Made by a program: the position numbers and the translations under genes. From Cylindrodendrum hubeiense (Eukaryota > Ascomycota > Sordariomycetes > Hypocreales > Nectriaceae), in contig JAANBB010000013.1 in the NCBI GenBank assembly GCA_014621425.1, positions 62,001 to 126,000 of the forward strand: DNA of 64,000 bases. Direction: 5' to 3'. Shown piece after piece: positions 52,822 through 64,000 of this stretch. Every line of letters begins with the position of its first letter. Position 1 is the stretch's first letter. The notes beneath the pieces were generated by a model, which saw only the letters and a list, made by a program, of their open reading frames with translations, was not told where the DNA came from and did not search any database.

Positions 52822-54579
52822 ATGGTCTCCAACAATACCTTCTCCGAGTGGTGGCCTGGGTTCGCGTCCATTCCTCATATTGATAAGACTCACAATGTAT
52901 CGCCGCTGCACTTGATCATCAGCATATTCGCCGCCAAACATGTGGTCATAGTCGTTATCGGGCTCTTTTTCGTTGATATAGTCTACAACATCTTTTTTCA
53001 CCCGCTCCGGCACATCCCTGGCCCCTTCTTGGCCAAGTTTAGCCACGCTTGGCGAAACCACAGATACTTTCGTGGATCCTGGCATGATGATACTCTGGAA
53101 CTTCATCACCGTTATGGCAACGTCGTCCGAATAGCCCCGGGAGAGGTTAGCTTCGTGGATGAGCATGGGCTTAAGAGCCTATACGGCCACGGTAAGCAGG
53201 TCTTGAAAGTAAGGGCCCAGGCACGGTAATCAATCTTCTTTTGCCCATTTCGTTAATGCGGGAATAGACGAAATGGTACGATTCGTGGATTGTTCCCAAC
53301 ATGACTGTCAGCTTCTTCGCAGCAACTGATGTCAGAGTCCACCGCCATCTCCGCTCACGCGTCTCTGGTGCTTATTCGATGACTTCAATTTTAGCCATGG
53401 AGCCCTTGATCCAAGATGTTATGGACCTAAATATTACGAAGCTTGGCGAGTTCGCAGATCGAGGCGAGGTGGTTCCAATGGATAAATGGGCCAACTATTT
53501 CACTTTCGACACCGTTGGAAAGTTGGCCATGGGAGGCACAATTGGGTTTCTGGAACACGGAAAAGATGTCGACGGAATCATTCGGTCAATCCATGATGGG
53601 TTTTATCTTATGGCGAACATGGGAAACGTCCCCTTTCAAATGTTTTGGTTCAACAATCCACTTGCAAAATGGGCTCTCAGAACATTCGGCGGCCAGAGGC
53701 TAAACGCCTTCGATATTTTCCTAGAGTGGCTGGATGAACGAGTGGAGGAGAGAATGACTCAGGGTCTCAAAGACGGGCAACGAAGGGACATGCTACAGCA
53801 CTATATCGAAGCTAAAGATCCACAGGGACTCCCCGTAAAGAAAGGGGACGTTATGATCGAAGGCGTGAACATCCTTGGGGCAGGCGCCGACACTACAACT
53901 ATCGGCATCCTCGCAATTTTGGGCAGCGTCCTTACCAACCCGAATGCCAAGAGGAAGCTCCAAGAAGAAATTGATCAAGCATACGACGACCTAAGTCTGG
54001 ATCAAGAACATCGCCAGATTACATTCAAGGAGGCAGAACGTTTGCCATATCTGTCTGCAGTTATTTGCGAGAGTACTCGGCTACATCCATCCATACAGTA
54101 TCAACTTCCCCGCTTTGTCCCTGCAGGAGGAGTCCAGCTTGGATCATATTACCTACCTCCAGGTTCCGTTTGTGGCATTAGCCCCCGGAGCATGAATCGT
54201 TCTGAAGACATCTTCGGACTGGATGCCAATGCATTCCGTCCAGAACGTTGGATTGCGCACGACCCTGGAGATGAGGAGAGAATAAAGCGACAGAATTCCC
54301 TCCTAACAACGGTTAGTACATTGACCTACATGCTTCCTACGAATCATACTGACGATAAAATAGTTTGGGATGGGTAGTAGAAGCTGCGTTGGTAAAAACC
54401 TTGCTACCGTGGAGATGTACAAGTACATTGCCCAATTCTTCAGGCACTTCGATGCTGAGGTCGTAAATCCAGAAAGACCATGGAACATAAAAAGCCAGTG
54501 GTTCGCTTTTCAACGAGAGTTTCCTGTCAAGATCAGAAGAAGAAGGCACTGGCTGGAAGACATTGGCGAGCACTCGTGA
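52822..54579 (+). CDS. Cytochrome P450 monooxygenase (second, pisatin-demethylase-like)
   Basis: Exons 52822-53208, 53268-54311 and 54364-54579 join to about 548 residues. A membrane anchor lies near residues 38-55 (HVVIVVIGLFFVDIVYNIFF), then the Pro-rich hinge HIPGPFLAKF. Signatures: I-helix GAGADTTTIG, ESTR, FRPERW and heme loop FGMGSRSCVGK, with the last intron just before the loop. The overall pattern is close to fungal pisatin-demethylase/benzoate-hydroxylase-type P450s, which demethylate or hydroxylate aromatic compounds; substrate unknown. ER-bound. It lies between the C2H2/Zn2Cys6 regulator and the O-methyltransferase, with which it is convergent. Confidence 0.92.
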
Positions 54580-55018
54580 ATTGGACATCGGGTCAGCTAC
54601 AGGGTCTTATGAACAGTTTGTGTTTCCATCGTAATCGAACCTAGGATCTTTCATTTCATAGGATATAAGTCATCCCTGGTGGTTTCGTTGGAGTCCCATA
54701 TGTCAAATTCACCCAAGACGTTACCGCTAGCATTCAGAAATACGTTTGCTTAGATGACTGATGAGTGGTGTGAGGTGTGTGATGCATAAGAAGAATTGGT
54801 CGGGTCAGCCCTGAGGCAAAGTTGTGTTTTCGTAGCTCGTGATCATCTTGGGGAAAACTGAGGCTGAGTAACTGATAACGGCCTTGGGGAAAGTTGGAGT
54901 ACTCTGTTTGGTGAGATAAAATATGGCCCCGGAATCCCCGAGTAGAGCCCAAAACTTCAGTCTATTGTCATAATCCAGCACCTTCATTTATTTACACATT
55001 CCTCTAACATCTTACTAT
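54580..55018. other. Convergent 3' intergenic gap
   Basis: Tail-to-tail spacer of the P450 and O-methyltransferase genes; nothing recognised. Confidence 0.45.
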
Positions 55019-56433
55019 TTAATCGATCTCAGCCTCGATCAACATCTCGTACTCCTTGGGGTCCGGCCAGAACTTGACTATCTTAAGTCCAGCACTGGCA
55101 AGTAGTTCTTCCCACTGTCTTTTGGTTCGCTCAGAAGCCGACAGCAGCGGCATCATTTCTACATCCATAGTAGTCTGGCTGATACTCGCGCCTTTGGCTG
55201 GCAGCACGATATCGTAAACAAAAAGTTTAGAATAGTCCCTGATCATGACATCTCGAGTGTTCAGTAGCAACTCCCTAGCTTTGTCATCCGGCCAGTCGTG
55301 AAGGACTGCATGCATGAAATAGGCTCTGCTTCCTGTAATTTGGACGTTAGTGACGACAGGGGTTTTTCCGTGCGCGAGAAAAGCGTCACTCACCTTTAAC
55401 GGGTTGGGGCTCGAAGAAATCATGGACCATAGCGGTGATTCTCTCATCCACATTAGCACGGGCAATGATCTCGGGGAGATCCTGCAGAACCAGTAATCCG
55501 GCGGGCAACTCTGGCACCGCGTCAAGGAAATGAGAAATGTCAATGCCAGTGTTACCGCCCAGATCGACAACGAGTGGCGAACCATCATCGAGATTGGCGC
55601 CGTCGATAAGCTTGCTAGGATCGTACAGCTTGGTCCAAGGCGTCTTCCACGCCGTCCAGGCTTCCATGTGGCCCGTAAAAGCCTCATAGTACTCGGGGCT
55701 TCTTTGTAGCCGTCCGAAGAAGTTGAGGCCTTCGGGGTCGCTTTCGGCGTGGTTATTATTATCGGCTGCTGAGGGCTCCTTATAACCGATCTTGGCTAAG
55801 TACTTGGGCAGGTTGTGACCAGCTAGGATGTATTGGTAGTTACTGGGACGGAGAAACGATCAGTTTAATTTGATGGACTGATGGCCAGGTTGGAGAGGTC
55901 AGAAAAGAGAAGAGGTCAATTCTTACGCTGCTTCAAGCGACGCGCGGACCTTGGTGCTCTCGTCACCAATGGCGCTTGAGAACGGACTGGGTTTGAACGT
56001 GTCTTCGGCTGTCTCCTCAACAACATTGAAGGCAGCTAGCAGACGTAACAATCGACCTGTAAGTCAGGGGTGAGTCCTGGGTCATGGCAAGTACGCCATA
56101 CGAGTTATCTGTATTCGGCGAGTAGGTGGGCATACGCAGTAGGTTTGGCTCAATATCATGTGCGGTCAACTTTACCAACTCGTCGATGGTTTTATCACCA
56201 CCTCCGGCTGCCGCCCAGCTTCTCCAGAGGCCGAGATTAATACACGTCTGTAGAGCAGCAAAGACGACGGGGTGCTCAAAGCAAAAACCCCAGGCTCGTT
56301 CGTAAGGCGACTCCACCCTGGCGAGCAGCCGACGTGCCGCCGCACGAACACGGAGGCGTTCTACCTCGTTATTAAACGAGGCATGACTAACGCTGTCGAG
56401 GACGTCGGCAATATGCTTGGACTGGGAGGCCAT
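55019..56433 (-). CDS. O-methyltransferase, class I (sterigmatocystin-OMT-like)
   Basis: Exons 56433-56136, 56056-55927, 55842-55394 and 55332-55019 join in frame to about 396 residues, the usual length for plant/fungal COMT-type enzymes. The N-terminal dimerisation helices come first, then the SAM-binding motif VVDLGGNTGIDISHFL, and the catalytic-base block HAVLHDWPDDKA. It would transfer a methyl group from SAM to a hydroxyl of a small aromatic or polyketide compound. Cytosolic. Each intron is GT..AG and rejoining gives continuous family pattern. It is convergent with the second P450; together they could add and cap a hydroxyl, an inference from family and position. Confidence 0.93.
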
Positions 56434-58802
56434 ATTTTACGCTGGATTGGAAGAAAGTTTGTCGAAGCAAGGTGGGTGGGTTACTTACCCAGACCGTTGG
56501 CATGCTTTCTGTATATGAGGACTTATACTAGTCTCTCAGTTTGCTTTTCTGCACTACTGCATCGTTCTCGGCGCGCTATTTGTATCTGCAAGCCTAGGGG
56601 GGGTCAAACCCTTGTCGAATATGTGAGCCAACATCCGCGTATCAGTTCCGAGGTGGAGCCGTAGTAAACCACGCAAGCGATGAACAGAACAGGGTGTTGG
56701 ACTTGACGTATGATACAGACCCTGGTTTATGTATATGTCTTTAACTGCGCATGTTGGGCTGCAGAACATACGATGGATGAAGATCTTTGCTGTATTCTCT
56801 TCTACCACCGTGTAGAGTAACATCCAATGGTTTCATGAAACTCCACCCGTCTCTGCCCCATCGCTGCCCGTCATGTGGTTCCACAAACATGAGCTGACAT
56901 TGAGTCTGCTACGAGGTGAGCACAATTGTAGGCCATATTAGTCTACGCGAGAGCCCTTGAATGTAATACGGTGAAAACTGGGTCTGCTCGTCAAAGTCTG
57001 TTCAAGGTATGATAGCCTAGGCAAATAGAGACTACCGTTGCCTCAAATTTCCCTAGTAGATCGCATAACTCACGTGTTAATCCCTGCCAGCGGACTTGAT
57101 TCACCCAGCACAGTAAGTGTCTGTCAATGGCTTCTTTCATAGTACATGATCCCACGCTCCCACCATTCGATTTCCAATTTCTTTACTTACTCAATGCGTG
57201 GTTGGGATTTCATTACCCAAATTTTCATTGAGCCCATGTTGAACTTGGCTCGTTGCTAAGTCCGATGCTTGGTTTACCCGGTGTGTGTTTCTGCCCCATC
57301 ACATCTGAGGCAGATTGACCCATGTGGGTGGGCCCTGAACTCTGGTACCTTTTGCCTCCTCCGCGCGGATCGTATGGTGCCATTTTTCTTGTGTGAATAT
57401 TTGGAGAAAGTTGACGTATTGCACACAATTTGGAATGTGAGTGATGACAAAGTCCGATCCAACTTCTGATGCTTGGCTGAGCACACAGTAGACTTCGGAT
57501 TTGGTGATTGAAAATGGCGGTTCCCGTGAACTTGGTCTTTTGCATCTGTATTGCGGACAGAGTGGGCTCAATCTATACCATTAGACTTAGATGAGGAATA
57601 AAACTATACTGCGTGGTCACCGAGATCTGTGTCGAAACCCGTCTCGTAGCAATATTGTGTACCGCCCTGGAGTAATAAACACTGAAACGGCAAGCAATAT
57701 ATCAGGACGACTATTGTAAATTCCCATAGTCTAGGCTCATAAATAACACAATGGCCAAGCTAGTCGTGATCACTCTGCTTTTGTTCGGGCAAGATTTACT
57801 CTGGTTCTTATACTTCGATTGGCTCAACATGACCTCTGCCAATGTCGCGGGGAATGGCTTTCAATGAAAAATATGGCGACTAAAACAATTGCCCAAGGGT
57901 AAGATGGTGGAGATACAGACAGGAAGTCGTTGACGGTAGGCATGTGGTTGGTTGGAGGGACTAGTCTGTCCTTTCACGTTCGCCATAGGACTGGAATCGC
58001 TGCTGCAGCGTATCCGGAGCTATAGTTCCTTGTGCTGCATCTGTTACAGAGTGTTACATACAACTTCACCGAGTCTCAGGCCAGGGCCACCAAAAGCAGA
58101 AAGTCTCATGTCGAAGCGGTGCCATGGGTCACCACCTCCCTCACGCAAGCCCTTGTAAAGTATATAAAATAATTTGAACGGCTGAAGGGCTCTAAGACGA
58201 GGGAATCAAATTATAACATGGCTTAAGCGACCATCGAATATGTATTATGACAAGTGTACAACCATTACACTCTTCATAGAGAACGGGAGGGGGTTTGCCC
58301 AGAAGCATGCGCACGACAGGTGTTAACTTGAGAATGAACCTGCTTTCCGCGAGTCTGGAGTCAATATTAAAATGGAGACCAATAAAAACCGCAAAAGCTT
58401 GCTAGTGGAAACGCGCGTGCAGCCAAGAGATGACGATGACGACGACGCTAAGGAACACGGAGCACGAGCTGCTTATTTCACTCTTAACAGGTCGCAAATT
58501 CACCTCTGTGGCATTTCCACCATTTCTCTCTACAAGCGGCTCGAAATTTGGTGCTAATCACAAGAGCACTCAGCTCCTTTTTATGTCTCAATCAGCCAAT
58601 GGTAAGTCGTCAACTGTGAAGGTTTCCACTTTGCTAACGGGGCCTTTTCAAGTTTTCATCGTACGGAGGAGATCTTAACTGGTAGGAGGTGTCAGACTTA
58701 GGTCCCACCGCCGTCCTAATTTACGCCTAAAATATAAGGCAGCAATCAACACCGATCTCCTCCGGGACAAGCAGGCCCCTTTTCCCAGATACAGCCTCAA
58801 CC
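56434..58802. other. Intergenic, 2.4 kb, no gene recognised
   Basis: Short frames on both strands without motifs; a small GAC/GAT trinucleotide run lies at about 58428-58447. A TATAAG at 58733-58738 is a likely promoter element for the gene at 58803. Confidence 0.42.
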
Positions 58803-59894
58803 ATGTTTCGGCGCAACAGATTGCCGGTAGCGGCAATAGCATTCTCTGCCAAGGCTTTTGTCTGTTTTTTTGCCATCATTCTTTGCTACAAAGCATTTTC
58901 GTTCTATCATGGATGGGAGGAGCCCCATGTGATCAACCATGTCTCTACGAATGTTTCTATTACTCTTCTCCACCCCCATGGTGGCAGCGAGTGTCTCCCG
59001 CGGTTTAATTCTTCTCTTCTTCTCGAAAAGTCGGATTTCATGCGCAGATCATGTCAACAAACCTCACCATACTCGGTACCACGGATCCGCATAGGGACTG
59101 CGACAGCCCATTTCGGCGAACCTCAAGAACACTACCAGAAAGCACTACAGACACACATGATGCATAGCTTGATTCATGACACGCATATTGAAGTCATGTG
59201 TTCTCCAGTTATCGACTCGGCCTGGAATAAACCTGCCTTTATCTTGTCTATTCTTCTCGATGAAATGATGAAGCCGGCGGAGGAGCGCTTGGAGTGGATA
59301 TTCTGGGTGGACCAAGACACTCTTATTCTCGATCAGTGTCGCCCTGTATCAAGCTTCCTCCCACCCGAGGCCCTACGAGATCATTTTAATGCGTCCCGGA
59401 GCGAGGATGAAACAAAGGACGAAACAAATTTTGTAATCGGAAGCGACTGGAATGGTATCAATGCAGGCGTATTCCTCGTCCGTGTGAATCAGTGGGCGAT
59501 CGAATTGTTCAGCGATATTCTTGCGTTTCGACATTACAGGCCGGATGTACCGCTCCCATTTGCTGAGCAAAGTGCGATGGATATTATCATCAATGAGCCC
59601 AAATTCCAGAGAAATGTGGAGAATGTCCCTCAGGTTTGGTTCAATGCATATCCTGGTGACCGGCCTATCGAGTTTGAAGAGAGGGACAATAAGGAGGGAT
59701 TGGAAGACCAGGATGCCAGACGAGGAGATTTTCTACTACACTTCGCGGGTCTTAAAGGCAAAGACAAACTTATCAATGCATGGGTGGAGATGTTAGAGCG
59801 GCGGAAGGGTCCATGGCAGCCGGAACGGATATTGAGGAATACTACTGCGAATGTCCAAAGGATCTGGTCTCAGATAGGGCATCATGCTGATTGA
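58803..59894 (+). CDS. GT34 family glycosyltransferase (galactosyl/mannosyltransferase-like)
   Basis: A single exon of 363 residues with type II topology: short basic N-terminus, one membrane span (AFVCFFAIILCYKAFSFYHG), then a lumenal catalytic domain. The domain has the GT34 layout: GTATAHFGEPQEHYQKAL, a DxD-type metal site in WVDQDTLILD, DWNGINAGVFLVRVNQWA, and FAEQSAMDIII. It resembles GMA12/MNN10/MNN11 proteins, which extend N-glycans or galactomannan in the Golgi. Donor and acceptor cannot be told from sequence. It faces a GH47 alpha-mannosidase gene tail to tail, a plausible functional pair in glycan processing, though adjacency alone is weak evidence. Confidence 0.9.
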   Translation: MFRRNRLPVAAIAFSAKAFVCFFAIILCYKAFSFYHGWEEPHVINHVSTNVSITLLHPHGGSECLPRFNSSLLLEKSDFMRRSCQQTSPYSVPRIRIGTATAHFGEPQEHYQKALQTHMMHSLIHDTHIEVMCSPVIDSAWNKPAFILSILLDEMMKPAEERLEWIFWVDQDTLILDQCRPVSSFLPPEALRDHFNASRSEDETKDETNFVIGSDWNGINAGVFLVRVNQWAIELFSDILAFRHYRPDVPLPFAEQSAMDIIINEPKFQRNVENVPQVWFNAYPGDRPIEFEERDNKEGLEDQDARRGDFLLHFAGLKGKDKLINAWVEMLERRKGPWQPERILRNTTANVQRIWSQIGHHAD

Positions 59895-60385
59895 GGTAAT
59901 GCACGGGACTGCACAAGCTACGCATGCTTTGGTAAACGATTGGTGGGATGAATGGCCCCTTAACGAGATTGAACGCGGCCGCAATGATATATAGGCTTTT
60001 TTGGAATATCGAAATATAGGAGTTTGATTCTATAGATCGGAACGAACTGGGCCGATTCTGTATTTGAGATAGTCCAGGCGTTCTGGTGACCTTCCGTCAT
60101 GTGAAGATTGTACTCTTGAGAGTCGACGATGCTGGTTATCGCAGCCATAATCCCCGTTGCCTTCGCCCCTTTAAGACCTTTGACCCCGCTAGTCTCTCTG
60201 ACTTCATTGATAAGACTAGACCTTCCTTTCCTATCAAAGTGGCATCATTATTATGTGGGTAGAGACATGACACCGATGGTGATATGAATGTTTAAATTGA
60301 TGGCAGAGCCTTGAATTTAATCCTGATAGAATGTTAAAACTGTGAAACCATATTTTACATCTTATTCCAACATGTGATACCTATG
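59895..60385. other. Convergent 3' intergenic gap
   Basis: AT-rich tail-to-tail spacer between the glycosyltransferase and mannosidase genes; nothing recognised. Confidence 0.45.
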
Positions 60386-62257
60386 CTACTGGTGTCGTAT
60401 CTTTAACGGGTGTGCCTCTGTGTTAAGCACATACTTCATTCGTCCGTCACTCTTTACTTGAAACTCCGAATCCTCCGCAAATATTAGATATAAGTACTTG
60501 AGCGTCTCTGCGAGCCAGAAACTCTCCATCTTATCAATCCGCTGTATCGGCTCCCACGCGTTTTTCTTCATCACAGTATGTAGCCCTGCATACCCCCCCT
60601 CAACACGACTCATCTCGTTCAACGCTTCAAAGGCCTCCCACGCCCAATCCTGCCACTGCTTGTCGCCTGTGGCACGGTACGCATAGTAGAGACTCTCGAT
60701 GGTTTCAGGTCGGAGTATGTACTCGGGATTTGTAGGGTAGAAGCCGCTGGCGCGATAGAAGGACTGCCACTTCTTCGGTGGCGGTCGGTTAGCTGATGGT
60801 TTGGTGAGCGCTTGGTGGTCGTCGACCCAGCGGAATTCTTCAGGGCCAATTCCGGCTGGACTTTGGCGGTACACCTCGTAATATGACCTGGCAAGCTCCA
60901 GGCCAAAGTCAATAAAGGTGCGGTTTTGCAGGAGCAGACCGCCAAGAATCAGGGAGCCGCCGCAGACACTGGCCACTATTCCACCACATGGCAATTAGAC
61001 AATGCAGCTCATAGATCAGCGTGGACAAGATCAGGGGAACTTACAGTGGCTAGACATAGGGACAGTTGTGTTTCCACGAAACTCTCCCAGAAATGTTAGA
61101 TCTGGTCGGGTTGTTGGAGAAGATGCCAGGTATTGCATCGATGATTCGGCTGCTGAAATCCAACTGTCTTTATACTCGGCAAAAGACATGGGGTCGTACG
61201 CATACATCTTAATGAGGTACTCGTAGTAGCTATCAGAGCCGCCTCCCCAGCCAGCCTGATAATCCCCAAAGTGGCCGTTGCCCAGCTTAACATACGTGCC
61301 CACGAGACCGGGTAGTCTGAAGCTCTCGGGCTTGGGGTGGATCAAATGCGCCTGGGCTCTCTGTGCGAGAGCAGCGTACGTGGCGTTTCCCGTCAAGTCA
61401 CTTAGCCGAGTCCACTCGAGAACAAGCGTGCCGAAACATGTAATAGAGTTATCGATGTTGCCGAGTCGTCGCGGCCGTGGATTAAAAATAATTTCGTCAT
61501 CTGGGACTCCACTGGGCGTGTCAAAGGCAATGGCGAGATTATCCGCAAGAATCGTAGCCGTCTCCAGCAGAATATCTCTTAAGCGTTGTTCCTTTACTAG
61601 ATGGGCGAATGGACCGGAGAGTAGGTCATAGGCTGTGTAATTGTAGGTGCATGGTTAGTCAATCAATCCAACAGCAACACAAGGACCAACCCAACACAGA
61701 TCTCGGGGACAGGGCTGCAATACACCATACCTGAGAGTAAACCTCCAAGATAACGAATAGTCGTCTCAAAGAGGGAAATAGCCTGGTCGGGAACCGCAGT
61801 CACAGTAAAGTCAGTCTTGGCAATCTGTCGCAGGATCTTATCCACGATCGTGGCTTCGTTCATGAGGATGGCAGTGCTCAGCCCATCGACAGCCGTGGCG
61901 CCCCACCCATTGCTATCATGGTCATGCCGTGTCAGTCTGGTTGTCATAATGACCTGTGAGCCTTCTGTGGAAAGCGAGAGAAACCTACCGATCATCCTCA
62001 AATGTCTGTTTGACCGGGAGCAAGGTGTCGTGGGGTGCCGCATATATTTCATAACTGTTCCACGAGAATCGAAAAGCATCTATGATGGCAGCTGCTCTCT
62101 GGCTATCACCCTTGGTTTTGACAAGGGCTGACTGTGTGTCCTGGCTTACTGGACCAGGGTGCGCTGAGCGAGCTTGGAATAAAAAGCCGAACAGGTGGTA
62201 TGCAGTAAATGCGGCTCCCAGCCATAAGATGGCCCGTAGGGCTAGCGGCCGTCTCAT
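60386..62257 (-). CDS. GH47 alpha-1,2-mannosidase
   Basis: Exons 62257-61989, 61912-61731, 61632-61045 and 60975-60386 join in frame to about 542 residues. Near the N-terminus is one hydrophobic segment ([19 protein letters not shown]), either a type II anchor or uncleaved signal. GH47 signatures follow in order: [47 protein letters not shown] with its catalytic Glu, [18 protein letters not shown], and a C-terminal VLNTEAHPL block that binds calcium. It would trim alpha-1,2-mannose from N-glycans in the ER/Golgi, or act extracellularly. The start at 62257 is the first ATG; a longer frame is open upstream but starts without ATG. Confidence 0.93.
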
Positions 62258-62837
62258 ATTTTCCTGGGGTGCGTGTTGTGAGAAACGAATGGGTAACGAG
62301 TCCGGGGGAAAATTAGAATGAGGACATTGACGGCTGGTGGTCAATGGAGAGGTCGACACGAAACCACACTGACATGCTCAAATGTGGGCGCTATTCGATG
62401 AGGCCCCGCCCCTTTGTCGGTTTCCCCTGACTCTCGCCACGCGGCCATGGGGAACGAACGAGCTGCTTGGGGAAACTGACAGCAAAATCCAGTTTTTAAT
62501 TTAACGAGGGACGTGGGTGGCTTGCGTTTTGTGGGATTCTAGTCTCTATCTGGTATGACGGGGAATGCCGTGCCTCAATAGGTCTAGAGGGCTGACTGGT
62601 CGACGTCGGCTATTGGTTCACGCCAACTGCTGAGGAGGCACTTGGCAGACTATTGTTTTAGTTCTCGGATTATTGATTTGTGCCCCACGCTAGTGATAAC
62701 ACCATGGACTTAGCACTCGGTACTTTGATCAACACCCAAATTGGGTATCGTCCGGGGCCGCGCCTCGGATTTTCGAGATGGTAGAAGATCGCCCCGGCTC
62801 CCATCACCTCAGTGCAGTTGCTGGTTTCTTCTTTTCT
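62258..62837. other. Intergenic promoter region
   Basis: Divergent promoter of the mannosidase gene (minus) and the secreted Thr-rich protein gene (plus). Nothing else recognised. Confidence 0.42.
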
Positions 62838-62915
62838 CACGCTCGTCACGATCGTCACGCTCACCACGCTCATTACATCACGCTCATTACGCTCGTTACG
62901 CTCGTTACTCTCGTC
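62838..62915 (+). repeat. 9-bp minisatellite in the leader of the next gene
   Basis: Imperfect copies of YACGCTCRT run from 62838 to about 62915 (for example CACGCTCGT, CACGATCGT, CACGCTCAC, TACGCTCGT twice), ending 11 bases before the ATG at 62926. The repeat keeps a period of nine with one longer unit. It would lie in the 5' UTR. Confidence 0.65.
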
Positions 62916-62925
62916 AATCGTCAAC

Positions 62926-63710
62926 ATGCGTTGGATTTCGGTTTGCACCATCATTGGTGCGGCGCTGCTCCCGGCCGTCAGCGCTCGCCCCCTGTGTCAT
63001 CCTGACCAAACGACGACCACGCTCGCCGCCACTACTGAAGCCTCGTCCACCATATCCGCGGACTCGACGTCGACTACTGAGACTTCCACCGCCACTACCG
63101 AAGCCTCGTCCACCGTCTCGATATACACGCCGACTACGCCCGAGATCACGTACACCCCCACCCCCACGCCCGTAGAGCCAGCTCCCGAGAACCTCATCCT
63201 CAACGGTGATTTTGAAGGCGATGATCTCTCGGTTTGGAGCGTGAGAACCGTCGATATTGTTGATGACGCCGAGAAAGCTCACTCACCAGTCCACTATGCG
63301 TAAGTCTAACTTGACACTACAATAGTCGATAACATCCCGCTAACGAGAACAGCCGCTACTTTATCAATAATGAAAAGGCCGTTGGCGGTAACCAGCTCAA
63401 CCAGACTATTAACGGTCTCGACACAACGAGGCTGTACCGCCTAACTTTCTCCTCAGCTGTGTTCGGTTCACCCGATCTCGGCGATGAGACGTGTGCATTG
63501 GAAGCTCTGCAGGAGGATTTGGTCATTAAGAGCATCCCGGTTGATACTTCAGTAGTAGGCCAGTATACCTCCTACGAGACTGATTTCACCGTTGATGACG
63601 AGGATATTGTGTTCACTCTGAGACTCCGCTGCACTAGTAATAGCTACATCACGATCGATATTGCCGTGGATGATATTGTCATTAATGATATTGGATTAGC
63701 ACGCATCTGA
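62926..63710 (+). CDS. Secreted Thr/Ser-rich protein with a carbohydrate-binding-like domain
   Basis: Exons 62926-63299 and 63353-63710 join to about 243 residues. It has a signal peptide (MRWISVCTIIGAALLPAVSA), then about 55 residues of Thr/Ser/Pro-rich linker likely to be O-glycosylated, then a domain starting NLILNGDFEGDDLSVWSV. This NGDFE start is typical of CBM4/9-like and related galactose-binding-like modules; the remainder (TFSSAVF...TFTLRLRCTSNSYITIDIAVDDI) is beta-rich with a closing 'D.I.VDDI' strand, as in those folds. Cell-wall or surface polysaccharide binding is the best guess. No GPI signal is visible at the C-terminus. Confidence 0.8.
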
Positions 63711-64000
63711 TGCGATGCTAGCAGAACTGACGCCCGTCCGCCTCTGTCGATAACCCTTACTATTCTAGAGTAGAGTGTGTTTTAATTTGATGTTGCGAGG
63801 GCTCATTGAGCCTCGTTTCTTTATACATGGCACTTAGATTCATTCCATTATCAATGAAAATCAAGGCTCCAGGGCCACAACCCAACTTTTCGATCTTCCC
63901 CAAGCTTTGAAACCAGTTGTATGTATCCCTGAGGAATATGAGAACTCGCATTATTATCACTAGAATCTATGAGTGTCATAACTTTCTATTAAAATGCCAA
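63711..64000. other. End of window, no gene recognised
   Basis: 3' flank of the secreted protein gene. Nothing recognised. Confidence 0.4.

Noticed and set aside
57225..57571. Overlapping 70-106 residue minus-strand frames
   Set aside because: No recognisable domain, no signal peptide and no intron support; left as intergenic.

Overview
The window looks like a piece of a filamentous ascomycete (Pezizomycotina) chromosome. The evidence is many genes split by short GT..AG introns (about 50-100 nt), Zn2Cys6, bZIP and C2H2 regulators, a HET-domain incompatibility gene, and Pogo/Fot1-type transposons whose coding strand carries dense C-to-T type stop codons (RIP-like decay). Species cannot be fixed from the sequence alone; a eurotiomycete-like genome is my guess. 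All exon coordinates below were read by eye from splice signals and frame continuity, without transcript or homology data.

Layout. 0-4.1 kb: two paralogous genes for small secreted six-cysteine proteins with the same exon structure, each behind a TATAAATA box. 4.6-13 kb: decayed accessory DNA, with an asaB/CmcJ-like relic, a multi-exon gene broken by Pogo copy 1 (which itself holds a solo LTR), an unrecognised two-exon gene and a GH3 tail relic. 13.0-18.6 kb: a heme-thiolate peroxidase, a tubby/LURP-like protein with paired 43-bp repeats in its promoter, and a seven-helix membrane protein. 19.3-24.2 kb: a Zn2Cys6 regulator convergent with a GC-rich block holding a secreted RNase T2 module followed on the same strand by a berberine-bridge (FAD) oxidase module; this RNase-oxidase arrangement is the most unusual locus in the window. 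26.2-28.9 kb: a CocE/NonD hydrolase and a small unknown. 29.5-33.9 kb: a HET-domain gene cut in two by Pogo copy 2, with the two halves still in one frame across the insertion.

34.5-56.4 kb is a run of tailoring-type enzymes and regulators: aldo-keto reductase, bZIP regulator, P450, SDR, Zn2Cys6 regulator, M6-like protease, two alpha/beta hydrolases, C2H2+Zn2Cys6 regulator, second P450 and O-methyltransferase. No PKS, NRPS, terpene cyclase or DMATS backbone is visible, so this is either the edge of a larger cluster, a modification/detoxification cluster, or two clusters side by side. A perfect CTTTCGCCG-N14-CGGCGAAAG site between the divergent P450 and SDR is a candidate binding site for the neighbouring Zn2Cys6 regulator. 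58.8-62.3 kb: a GT34 glycosyltransferase convergent with a GH47 alpha-mannosidase. 62.9-63.7 kb: a secreted Thr/Ser-rich protein. No tRNA, rRNA, CRISPR or viral gene was recognised.
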